Part shown: in pieces, positions 13,978 through 24,679 of the stretch
How positions within the stretch are numbered: the stretch's first letter is position 1
How the letters are laid out: each line of letters begins with the position of its first letter
Assembly: GCA_036362985.1 (NCBI GenBank)
Contig: JAYGXS010000003.1
Span: 42,306,749-42,370,748, forward strand
Origin: Ligula intestinalis
Taxonomy: Eukaryota > Platyhelminthes > Cestoda > Diphyllobothriidea > Diphyllobothriidae
Direction of reading: 5' to 3'
Length of the DNA stretch: 64,000 nt
The notes under the pieces: model-generated
Told to the model about the DNA's origin: nothing
What the model saw: the letters and a program-made list of their open reading frames with translations, nothing else
Databases searched by the model: none
Position numbers and translations under genes: made by a program

Positions 13978-14100
13978 CCTAAGCAATCAGTCACTGGAGT
14001 AGCGCGCAGGCGAACACACTTCAAACGTCAACCGCGGTGAACCAGGTACCGAGCAATCCTCACGCCAACATCCAAAACCACTGATATTAGTTCAGCAGTT
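13967..14100 (+). repeat. 134-bp direct repeat, copy 1
   Basis: Begins ACGTGGTTTAGCCTAAGC and ends GTTCAGCAGTT. It is repeated in the same orientation at 15460-15594 with about ten differences. If trimmed to TGGTTT...TTCAGCA the unit has TG...CA ends, as short LTRs do, but no target-site duplication is visible. Confidence 0.85.
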
Positions 14101-15459
14101 TATACAATCTTCAAACTGGGTAATTACTGATAATTATTGGCAAACGCTTTCTGCTGATGCATGCAGAGTTTGTTATATCAAGCATACAAATCGGTTTTAG
14201 AGGAAATTGGTGTTCCACCCCTTTTGGCCTGGGACCACGTATATAAGCACTTACAACTACCCTAGCAGAAATCACACACGCCTCTTAGTTCTCATTCCTA
14301 TTATGCTCTAATTGTTAAAAACGGATGAGCCGCCGTGGTCATAAAGGTCATTGTCCTTCTTGGAATGATATAATACTGTGAACTATAGATGAGAAAAACT
14401 TCCTTTGTATTTTTAAGGCGACAGCTCGAAATGTTCTTATAATGAATTAAGCTGGGAAGATCACACTAGATGTGAACTTAAGCATACAGCCAAATAACTT
14501 CCCTTCCTGCACAAAACAGATCAGCTTTATCATGCTGCTGTTCGTACAATTTCGGCCGATGTGCTGCAGTCAATGGTGTATCAGATTTAGGGGGACAAAA
14601 ACTAAGCATGATTCCACTTCAAACCGAAGATGACTTATAAGTGTGTGAACCACAGTGAGGATGCATTTTAGGAGCCACAAAAGGTAAGTCATTCACTTTC
14701 GCTACTAAATTACTTGAGTTAAGCCAGTTTCTACCAATTTGTTGCACATTTGCTTGACGACTAAATGAGCTAGACTGCAAACTTCGAGGCCTAAGGTGTG
14801 TACTACTTTGTCGATGGAAAGTTAAGACGTGCAGGTCCGATGTGACGGTTTCTACGGCTTCCTGTGTAGTGAACTGATTTAGTCCGAGACGTCACTATGG
14901 ACAATTTGCAGGTTGATGGAAGTCGTAGTAGTTGCAACTAAGTACGAGTATCCTAGATGATGGAACGTCAGTACAAGGTTGCGGGAAGACAACGGCCAAT
15001 ACAAAAAGTGATGTTCACCTTTGCATATCGAGGAAAAAACCATGAAGGTGATAAAGGTGGGAAACACAAAGTTTCTAAGGTATGACAAATAGTTTTCTTA
15101 CAAAGCGAAGATTTAATAAGATCCGGATTACTCCATTGCAGATATTTATGACGGGCTTGATTTCGAAACATTTGTTGTTTCGCGGACGTTGAGCAGTTGC
15201 GGACAAGACAACTACATCAGAGAAACTAAAAAACTGTTTTGGGCGCGAATAGCCAAACACGTGGAAGCACTGGGGTGAAAATAGGCCAATTCTTAATGTT
15301 TGCCCTATTCGTGGAAATCCAACAACACATTCAAATTCTAGGAGGCTGACATACTGACGAGCGGTGACAATTGCGTGAGCTGCGAGTTGTTTAAGTCATG
15401 GTTTACGGAGCCATAGTCTAGTAACAAGTGCAAGAACCCAGTGCACATTAGGTACTAGA
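14101..15459. other. 1.36-kb interval between direct repeats, no recognisable coding
   Basis: The interval between the two 134-bp repeats has only short overlapping minus-strand ORFs (14879-15260) without recognisable motifs. A TATATAAG box sits at about 14240. The arrangement recalls a TRIM-like or otherwise non-autonomous element, but no primer-binding site or polypurine tract could be recognised. Confidence 0.35.
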
Positions 15460-15594
15460 ACGTGGTTTAGCCTAAGCAATCAGTCACTGGAGGAGCACGC
15501 AGGCGAACACACTTTCAAACGTCAACAGTGGCGAGCCAGGTACTGAGCAATCCTCACGCCAACATCCAAAACCACTGATGTTAGTTCAGCAGTT
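15460..15594 (+). repeat. 134-bp direct repeat, copy 2
   Basis: Second copy of the unit at 13967-14100, same orientation, 1,493 bp downstream, with about 92% identity by eye. Sequence beyond GTTCAGCAGTT differs from copy 1. Confidence 0.85.
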
Positions 15595-17850
15595 AACGAC
15601 CTCATTCCAGCCTTCAAACAATTAGCTCAATAGAAGTCAGTCCTCCTTGATGAAGGGGGCATTTATTGTCGTGGTTATGTAGTACTCCAGCAATTGCATC
15701 TTTTAAATACTACAACTCCCTGGGTATGAATTATCCTTATGTGATGTTGTCGTTGATGATTGGTTCGAGCTATAATCCGGAAGGTTAGGCAAATAAATCT
15801 CTTATTCCATCGATTGCGTCTAGTCCTTTTCATTTGGCACTATTTTGGGGAAAGTGCGTAATCAAGCAGATATTCTACACTGAATGGAATATCTGAAAGC
15901 AGATTGGAACGGCATATCAATTTCATTTTTCAATCAGTTAAACGAAACACTCTGAAAATTAGTGGAAATGCACAGTATTGTATTGTCATGCATTGTATAC
16001 TTTTTTATGATACACAGGATAGGTGCAGTTTGTCTGGACTTTCTTTAATGTTTTCAGTTAGAATAAAAGACGATTGCCTCTTGTGGTGTGGGCAATATGT
16101 GAATTCAACATGTGGATTGACTTTTTCCGGTAAGAATAGTACCTCGGTTGGGATCGTTCACTATGTATGAGTAGCTATTAGTTACTTCAAGTTAATTTAA
16201 ACAGGACAATAAATCATAACGCAGACGTTGCCTTTGGGCTTATGGACAGCCTGTAGTGGATATATACTTATCTGAAAGTCGCCAATTACTCTTTTAAATA
16301 ATCAATAGTGTTTAAATACTCGTTGATGCAAATCTTTTTTGGTCTGGTGAGCATAAACTATGAAGCATTTACTCCCATGTCTTCTCAATGATATGCCTAC
16401 ATTTAAACAATTTTAAAGCCTCTTTAGTAAGAATTTTGTAAACTGTACCTTCTACTTGCCCATTAATAATGGCCGCATATCTCAATTTCAAAAGTAAAAA
16501 ATACTTAAATTATTTTAGTAAGCACACAGTAATATAGGAATTTGCTTCTGCTTGCTTTTCATTTAATTAACTCAACGTTAGTATATTAGCTCATGTGCAT
16601 TCGCACTTTTTAAAACCCAGCTGGACTTAATACAATAATCTACTCCAAAAAGCGTTTAAGTAGGCGGAATCAGGTTATAAATAAGAAATTACTACACGAA
16701 AAGGTGTCGTATTTAATACAGAAAAGCGAATATCCAATAAATAGGCTGAAACGCACACGTCTATGGCTTACAAATCATAATGACAAACAAACCGAACATA
16801 CATAGCAGCTCTCTCTACGTCTTATTTTCTCAGTCCTTTTATAACATATCCCTTTTTCCGTGAATTTCATAAAAATGTGCATCTGAGAGGAGGACAATTG
16901 TTTATTAATAATAAATAGAAAATATATATGCTCAGATACATACTAAAAGAAGAAGGTATCAAAACTCATAAAATTATGTGGCAGAAATCCTAATAGATTG
17001 TAAAAAATATATGGGCAAAAACAAATGCCACCTATTATTCATCTTAAGTCGTTTACTGCGCTCGGTCACGAAATCGGGTAGCATATTTGAACGCTTTCTG
17101 TCGTGAAAGGTTAAAGTTCATTTATAAAAAGAATACGTCATACTAAAACGCATATTTCTGGTAAAAATCTCACTCTTCGAATTAGTGGTATATTACGCTA
17201 TTAAAAGCAGAAATACATTTGTAGGATAAAACTTGGTTTTATCGTACTGAGACCTGGAAGGTCAAAATAAATATATGAGGAGCATTTGGGATAGGCTGTC
17301 AATAAGGTTACTAACCTTAAACCGGTATTAAGAAGTGAGGAAAGCCGGCTGAAGCTATGCATAAATATGCCAACGAGCTCATTTGTTAAACTGTGAAAGG
17401 GCATTTGTTAGTGCGTGGTTAATCGGCTTTCGTATGCGGGAGCCTCTTAAAGCGACAGGTGAAGTGGGAACGTATTGCGAAGCCATTTTTATCTGCTAAA
17501 TATTCCATTATTCATCTGAAAAACCATTCACTTTTGCGGCAAGTTCAACTTGTGAATCAACCTACGGTAGATTGCATAACTAATGAACTGTCAAGATCAA
17601 AATTTGAGGCTTAAACATCGCAAATTTTTGAGACTGCTCTTTGTGTTTGTTTTGTATTGAATTAAAAGATGACAGAATTGGATAAAATCCGACGTTTCTT
17701 TATGTTTAACCTGGTCTGAGTCTCCGTAACAGGAAGTTCCTTTTGAACGTCAGGAAATTTCATGTGTTAGACAGCCTACAGTATGGGAAGCCTTGAGTGG
17801 GACAAATTTCCATGCAAACACAACGCACTACCTGTACTTTTCAATAACCA
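15595..17850. other. Gene-free AT-rich stretch
   Basis: Nothing recognisable on either strand. Short ORFs at 15904-16170 and 17201-17404 look like chance. It probably includes the 5' non-coding part of PLE1 near its right end. Confidence 0.5.
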
Positions 17851-17856
17851 GTGAAG

Positions 17857-20054
17857 GCAAAGACAGTGCTTCCGAACAATCCGGAGCGATACGTGCATAA
17901 CCACTTGTCACTTTAACTTGACAAAACGCTCCTAGATGTACTATTTCTTGGTCCTAAGTTTTGCGTGCCACAACGGAAGCAAAAACAGCTAGACCTGGCA
18001 ATACAATTTGAGAATCTGTTTAGTCAGACCTCAGACCTAGAACCCTCAGAGCCCAGGGAAGTTGATAACCTGAAACCGACTCTTGTCAATTGCTGTCATC
18101 AATACTTAAGAAAGGCTCCAAAATCCATAAGCCCCCTAACCGAGGCCCATCTTTTAGTCTCAAGGAGCTTTGCTGACATGAAAACATATTGATTTCAAGA
18201 CCGGACAAAGGTTCGGAAATTGTGTTGATGGACAAGAAAGATTATGTGACGAAACTTGAAGCAATATTATCGGATTGCACAAATTTTCACAATCCGATAA
18301 AGACAAGGACTGGACTGAATCTGTTGAAGACAAACTGACAAAGTTACTAAAAGAGCTCCACAAAGAAGGACTTTTATCAGACAAGAAGCTGGAGGGAATG
18401 AATGCGGTTGGTACTACAATACCAAGAATGTATGGCCTCCCGAAAATCCATAAACAAGGTGTGCCACTTTGTCCTATCTTGGACATGAGAAACTCACCGT
18501 ACCTTACCGTGGTAAAATGGCTTGCCGAAAAGTTAAAGCCACTTGAGAGCTGCTTGTACCCAAGAAGCCTGAAAGACACGTTTGAATTTGAAGAGGCTGT
18601 CAAGGATACTAATGTTGGCGAAACCATGATGCTGTCACTAGATGTATCCTCACTGTTCACCAACGTCCCGGTAGTTGAAACCATAGAATACCTATGCGAA
18701 TTCATACGGGAAACACACTACCAGATAGGAATGACAGTGGAGATCCTGAAAGAACTGCTGACATGCTGTACACCAAATGTACAGTTTCTCTGTAGCAATG
18801 GGTTCACCACTTGGGCTATTCCTCTTAAATGTATTCATGGGCAAGATAGAAGAAACGAAGCTCAAAGACACTATCAATGACCTTAAGTTCTATGTTCGAT
18901 ATGTGGATAACATATTTTGTCTAACAAATAAGACCGCTGATATCGATGGTCTAGTCCAAAAATTTAAAACGGGCCACACAGCGCTAACATTTACAGTGGA
19001 AACAGAGCTGAAGGATGAAATCGCGTTCCTAGACGTCCTCTTACACAGACAGGAGGATGGCTTAATACAACGCCGACTATTTAGAAGAAAAACCTAGACT
19101 TAGAAATACGTTAATTTTCACAGCTTCGTTCCCCTTAACGTCAAGCGAATTTTAGTCCAGGGAATGGCAGCCAGAATACGCCGTATTTGCTCTCCTGAAA
19201 TAGTGGAAGTAGAATTGCAGCAACTAAAGGACACACTCCATGAAAACGGTTATCCAGAAAGGTTTATTCTTCAGAACATGAGGGAGCGTATCACAAAGGT
19301 CGCGATTGCAACGGCGAAAAAGAAAGATCTATTCATAAGACTGCCGTTTATGGGAGACGCACAGAGTGAACTGTTAAGAAGGTGCCTAACGACAGCAGTC
19401 ATGAATGCCTGTCCGGCTGAAAACTTGCAAGTTCTCTTCACTTACCCTCCCCTCCTACGAATGGGCGGTTAAGACAGACTACCGTTGCAGGCCACATCGA
19501 TGTGCATCTATTCGTTCACCTGTTCCTGCGAAGCGGGCTATATTGGCCGAACAACGCGATGCCTGCAGAAGGGAATACATGGGCACATACCAGTCTGGCT
19601 AATCAGAGGGGAGAATGGACCATTCTTAAGCTCAATCCTCGCCCGCCTAATTGACACAAACCACCATGTGGACGCGAGAGAAGCCTTTCGGGTCATATAC
19701 CGCACGCAAACACACTACTCCAAAGGCCTGCGCAAACGGATGTTAGCCACAGCAGAGACAGTGGCAATCCGGCTAGCAAAACCCATTCTATGCTGTCAGA
19801 AGGCGCTGGTAAAAGCAATCCGCCTCCCCTGGCCTACTGCATGCGGACATTTCACACCTCTTGAAGCCACGACATCCGAAAACACACAAAACCACGCTAC
19901 AGAAAAAAGTCAAGCGCAAGCTGCGCGGCTGACATACAGAACTCAACCCGCTGACCGTCAGAACATCCCCCTTGTTTTCTTTTCGCATGGCAACCAACGC
20001 ACTTCCCGTGCAGGCGTTCGCATTCAGGAGACGAGGGAAAACCCAGCCACCTAA
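17857..20054 (+). pseudogene. PLE1 polyprotein: reverse transcriptase plus GIY-YIG endonuclease
   Basis: The N-terminal part reads FLGPKFCVPQRKQKQLDL and REVDNLKPTLVNCCHQYL. After a frameshift near 18190 it reads SRPDKGSEIVLMDKKDY; after another near 18277 the RT core follows: MYGLPKIHK (18439 on), SLDVSSLFTNVP with its catalytic Asp at 18641. A third frameshift near 18780 leads to GSPLG and RYVDNIF (18900-18911), where the usual second Asp of YVDD is Asn. The frame from 18777 to 20054 is then continuous except for stops at 19095, 19101 and 19470. It holds the connector (LEEL-type helices, LPFMGD) and the GIY-YIG core CIYSFTCSCEAGYIGRTTRC (YIG at 19539-19547), then a Pro/Thr-rich tail. A further stop (17914-17916) lies upstream of the ATG at 17965, showing that coding originally started earlier. 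The copy is inactive by several independent lesions. Confidence 0.87.
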
Positions 20055-20170
20055 TTACCCTTACCCACTAACCTCTCCCCCCAAACCTGACTGTTATATA
20101 AACGCTGCAATTATCTGACCATTTTATCCCCCATGTCATGTATCGGCTTGATGATAAATGACCGAAAACA
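17857..20170 (+). mobile_element. Penelope-like element PLE1, nearly complete but decayed
   Basis: Plus-strand PLE spanning the N-terminal region, the whole RT core, connector, GIY-YIG domain and a short 3' tail. The outer boundaries and terminal repeats could not be defined. The 3' tail contains CTTGATGATAAATGACCGAAA at about 20147-20168, which only weakly recalls the hammerhead core. Confidence 0.85.
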
Positions 20171-21860
20171 ATTGTTTGCCAAAACGACTTTTCAATAACT
20201 GTTGGCATTTGATTATATTTACGTCCGTCAAGTAAAATGGGCTGTCAATATTGCTGTCACCATTGGACATATCGAAGAACATTGTCCACTCGCATTACAC
20301 CATGTTTGGTTTTATTTAAGATGTCACATACCGACACAGGTTAATGCTGCTGATAGTCGTTTAACTGGGATGCAATTTTCCTAACAGTGACAAGTAGGAT
20401 CGCATTTCCGAGGAACGACCAAAATCTTAGGAAATAGTTTCATGCAGCATATTAGTCCCAACCTAAATCTTATTAAAAAACCTTTTGTAGTTAACAAAAT
20501 AAATTAACAGCGGCCAACTAAAAACAGAAAAATGTAGGCGAAGGTTCAGTTATCTTTATTATTGCACTTTATTATGGGCACTTTGGTCGGTTGCTTGCCC
20601 AGATATACTTGCTCATATGTTGCAACCATCACGAAGGATTAAATCCACGTGGAGCCCCATAGATTGGAAGCAGCATCCTTGCCTTGCTCGTCAATTAGTT
20701 GATAGCGGTGCAGCTTTGTACAGTACCTACCACAATCCCACTTTCCTCATCCTAAACAGCGTGCCACATATGACCTGGTTTTACAGAACGTACCTAGCTT
20801 ATGTAAAAGGGAATTCAATCTCTACTGTATGGTTAGGCCATAAGTGGAACATTAGGAAGGAGCGTTTGCCTTTTGAAATGCGCTGTAAAATAGTCTTTAA
20901 TGTTGTTAGTAATCATATGCCACTTGTCTAAATTTACGGTTTAAAATGAAAGTAAATTATGTTCCGGTTTTGAAGTGCCAAATTGTAGATAAGGTTTTGT
21001 CTATTTTTAAGATCAGTCTTGCTTTGTATGTTTTAAATTCTCGGGAATACAAGCTAGGTGATTATTGTACTATAGGGCTTTGTTTTTGGATTTCAACAGA
21101 CTTAAGTAGTTAAGTTACCTACTGTACCTCATACCTGCCGACCATTACCAAATCACCCGTTGAATTTTAATTGCAAAAAATTTGGTTTGGGAACGAATAA
21201 CACTTCGTGTGCCTGGAAGACTGAGAAAATCACCACCCGGGTATGGTACAGTCTGTGGATGACGAAGTGGCCTGCGTGAAGGACCCAACTCTAGACCGCT
21301 TTATGAAAAAAACTTCTAAAAGTTAAAAAAATATGTGTGGCGCACAAGACGAGAATGTTTGAAGAGTGGCAAAAGATTGCACTGTGTAGTGGGATGGGGA
21401 GAAAGCTGACAGAGGAAGACAGGCAACCTTGCCTGCTGTGATTCTAACGACCTCCTTTAATAAGCCACGATGTACTTCAAATGCCTCTTAGATGAAAACA
21501 AGTACATTTTGCTGCCCGTAAAAGCACATAACAAGTACCTCAAAGTGCTAAAGCTACTTTTGTAAACGGAACTGGAAAGGACGGAACAAAAGCATTGTTT
21601 TGATGTGAACAACATCAAAGCTTTGGTTAATAGCGTCCTTGGAGGAAAAGACTAGAATTTGTATAAAATGGTAGACACAGTGCTCTTGAATTCTATTTCT
21701 GTCAAGTTTATTCTCTTTTGTAGATCGAAACCATACCACATTAAACAATTAAGTTTACCTCACTCTTCCAGAGACATTTATCAGGCCTTGTTTCACTGTT
21801 TAATGTTCTCTACTGCATTTTCTTCTGATAATGAATGTATCGGTGAATGGATGGATAAAT
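20171..21860. other. Gene-free stretch
   Basis: No recognisable homology. ORFs at 20202-20384, 20617-20931 and 21659-21862 have no family features and the base composition is like the surrounding non-coding DNA. Confidence 0.5.
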
Positions 21861-21869
21861 GAAGTAAAT

Positions 21870-21930
21870 TAGAACCGACAAAGACAAGGAAGACCGGAAT
21901 GGCCATGTTTGGCATATAAATGGTCATCGG
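21870..21930 (-). repeat. SINE-like 3' tail, minus-strand copy
   Basis: Read on the minus strand, the copy carries GGCCATTCCGGTCTTCCTTG followed by TCTTTGTCGG. This matches the tail of the plus-strand SINE at 24520-24670 (GGTCATTCCGGTCTCCC then CTTTGTCGG). The internal GATGAC block is also shared. The tRNA-like head is not clear in this copy. Confidence 0.7.
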
Positions 21931-21959
21931 CTATTCATTTCCGCCAAAATGTGTGTGCT

Positions 21960-22450
21960 TGATCGTCGATTTCGATGAAGTCCACCACGTGCACCAGCAG
22001 GTTAGCATAGAAGTTGACGGCCTCAGGGGATAGTTTTAAAGTGGTAGCGGACGTGTAGTGGCCCTAGCAGGCACCTGGAACCCAAGACTAGTCACAGACG
22101 CATAACTCGTCTAGCCTGCCTGTGTGCCCACCACCTCTTGGGGCTAGGTGCTAACTGTCATTGGCCTACGCTGTCATTGGCCCACGTTATCATCGACCCA
22201 CGCTGTCATTGGCCCACGTTAGTCTGGACATCAACAGCATCATTGGCCCCCGGGACAAAGCATTCGCCAGCGATTCCTGATGCTGTAGTCGCTCCGGAGC
22301 CCACCCGAATAGAGAACAGACGCACTACTCCGCGAGTCAACACTATTTCCATTCTATTTTTTTTTCATGTGTACACAATAAATTATTCCTTCGTCTATGG
22401 CCTTCCTAAGACTTCTCCTATCTCCGAAGGAACCAGGGCCTGAATAATTG
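21960..22450 (+). repeat. Unclassified GC-richer repeat with AATAAA-containing end
   Basis: Distinctly less AT-rich than its surroundings. It includes the 16-bp minisatellite (22155-22218), a run of T (about 22355-22363) and ACACAATAAATTATTCC (from about 22374), resembling the polyadenylation end of a retroelement. No coding match was recognised; it could be an LTR or a SINE body. Confidence 0.3.
22155..22218 (+). repeat. 16-bp minisatellite, four units
   Basis: Four contiguous 16-nt units based on CTGTCATTGGCCCACG: 22155-22170, 22171-22186, 22187-22202 (diverged) and 22203-22218. The units contain CATTGGCC. Confidence 0.9.
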
Positions 22451-24515
22451 TAGCTTTTAGGGTTAACCGTCTTAGCCCTAACTCCTATATACGTAGTACG
22501 TGCCGACCACACTCTTCACATCTTTCACGGGGTCTAGAAGACTAAGCGGGGTCTAGCGTAGCCTGCTTTCTCCAATGCAAGCCGAAACACCGCTTAACTT
22601 AGTCTTAATTGACAGTAGACTTGATGCGGGTACTACTGTACAATCTACCCTCACCCACCCTTAGTAAGTGTGAAGACAGGCCCAAGAAGGTTGAGACTGA
22701 TATGGTTACCACTATTTCTACTACTTCTGGCTATCCTTGTAGCCGAATCTCAGGAGTGCTGGTACCGGTTCTGACACTAGCATTTGTCAGAAGTGACGTT
22801 GGTTTGAAGTTAGCGCTGGGGCTCATACCTTCTTTGTTCTCAGCAAGGAATGGGAAATCTGGGTTTATGCTTTTTTGAGTACTTATATATTTGAAGCTCT
22901 GAGCACATCAGGACATCATATAGGCTGTCTGCAGGCCTACTACAATGCCTAGATTACGATAGTCTTAGCATAATCGCTGGGTATCGTCTTTCTATGCAGC
23001 TATTAACTGGCAAGTTAGCGGAGTTGTCGAAGTGCCGTAACTGTATCTGTCGAATCTATAAGACAGGGGTAATGCCGATTTGGGTCAACGCTGAGGCTCA
23101 TGTCAGTCTGGATTTATGCTTTTCCGAGCAATAAATTTTCGTGGCCAGAGCACGTCATGGCTGGCCTTGTCTTTCGCGCCCTCACCTCTATCCACCAAAG
23201 CTTGTGAGATTTTACAAAGTACTAGGAACGGTTATTAGATGTAATGCATGAATGCCATATTTAATAATAACGGTAAATCATATTGTAATGCAAGTTTAGA
23301 AGAGAGACGTTCACTTAATAGGAATCATGTTATTAATCACTATTGGGTTGAGCATGTTTTGCGGGCATGTTTGTGGCTATAGTACGCAATGGGCTTCCTA
23401 TAGTTTGTCGTTAGCGAGATAAAAGTTTGCCCTCACCACTTGGCGCTTATCACTTGCGGATCTCTGCAACATTTCCCTATTATATTTCAGTCCAAGTTTT
23501 GCAATAGAACCAGCCTAGTAGCTGTTGTCGTGCTACCAGACGATGTTACTTCTACTATTGCTGCTGAAATTTATTAACAATCCTCCGGCAGCTTCATGTC
23601 GTTGAGAAGCTAGATTACTTGCCACGGCATGTAGGGTTTACGTCGACCATAGAAAGGAGATGAATATAGTTGTGGTCCCTGCGTTTAGTTCACGATAGCC
23701 AGTCAAGCACCTTAGCTATCAACCTTTAGCTGCGTCTTGTTAAAACATATGTGAACATAAAATTGGGGTCAAAGTTTGCCCACCTGTGTCTTGACTTTCT
23801 AAAGTATCTATTTTTGCTCATAAAATAGAGAGCATCATCTTTCTAAAAGGAAACAAACTTCTTCACAATCAACTAGTCATGAAAGCTTAGTAATTCCTAT
23901 TAAAGTATTGAAGAGTTCTGTAGGCGCCTGGTCTCATCCAGGAGATAAGATTTTAACTAACTTCACATTGTTTATGCTACGATTCGTGCTTGCTCTGCAA
24001 AGTCTTTATACTGATAGTACTGGTAGCGGCAGTGTTATTTCTATTTAATTGATAGTGGGAGATTTCAAGTACCATTAAAAGAAGAAATGGTGAATAGAAT
24101 AAGGTGACAGCACACTACAACTACTACCTTGGAGGACGGCAGTACGATAATACAGTATCAGGTAGGTACATTAGGACAGTCCAAGTCAGTGCAACAGGAA
24201 TAGGGCAATATTTGCGATAATGGTTATAAAAGCACTCAGGGCTTTCCTTTGTTTCCGCCCTCTCAACTCTATCAAGCCGCTGTGTCATCTTATTAATAAG
24301 CGAGACGTAGTGCTCTTTGGTGTTTTCAGGCTAACTTTTTGACTTATTGCGGGATCTCACTCCAAATTGAGGTCTAGGGGACATCTTCTGTCTAATAGGA
24401 GGACTATCTGCCCCATACTCATTTAGCCTTGCTAGATCCTATAAATGTGTCAGGGCTGAATAGTAAGCACCAAACAGAGCAGTTCCATCATATTCTCGAT
24501 CAAATCGACAAAGCA
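22451..24515. other. Gene-free stretch with diffuse, diverged repeats
   Basis: Several segments resemble one another weakly: GGGTTTATGCTTTT near 22860, GGATTTATGCTTTT near 23112, and the block near 23150-23210 with that near 24236-24290. This suggests old SINE-like copies. No coding homology. Confidence 0.35.
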
Positions 24516-24519
24516 ACGA

Positions 24520-24670
24520 GCCCGTGGTGCAATGGTAGAATGGTAAACTCAATAACCAAAGGTCCCGGGTTCGAATCTCGAGGTTTCCAACCCTTACGAT
24601 TGGGTACGATTGGCTGATGACAGTTAACAAGCCAGAAATGGTCATTCCGGTCTCCCTTTTCTTTGTCGGG
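24520..24670 (+). repeat. tRNA-derived SINE, plus-strand copy
   Basis: The head has Pol III A-box-like TGGTGCAATGG and B-box GGTTCGAATCT, in tRNA spacing, flanked by CGAGCCCG. The body then reads GGCTGATGACAGTTAACAAG, CCAGAAATGGTCATTCCGG and TCTTTGTCGG. The tail is shared with copies at 21870-21930, 36532-36592 and 36655-36765. It does not fold as a complete functional tRNA. Confidence 0.75.
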
Positions 24671-24679
24671 TCCACTGCA

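Noticed and set aside
14230..14280. TATATAAG box as the promoter of a gene between the 134-bp repeats
   Set aside because: No ORF or exon follows on the plus strand; mentioned only as context for a possible non-autonomous element.
20147..20168. CTTGATGATAAATGACCGAAA after PLE1 as a hammerhead ribozyme
   Set aside because: The core is altered and the stretch between TGATGA and GAAA cannot form a convincing stem II.
24528..24600. A functional tRNA gene at the A/B-box pair
   Set aside because: Acceptor and anticodon stems do not pair properly, and the tail is shared by other copies, so it is a SINE head.
24610..24642. CTGATGA...GAAA in the SINE as a hammerhead, as in some schistosome SINEs
   Set aside because: No complementary stem II between the two boxes and the GAAA is not placed correctly.
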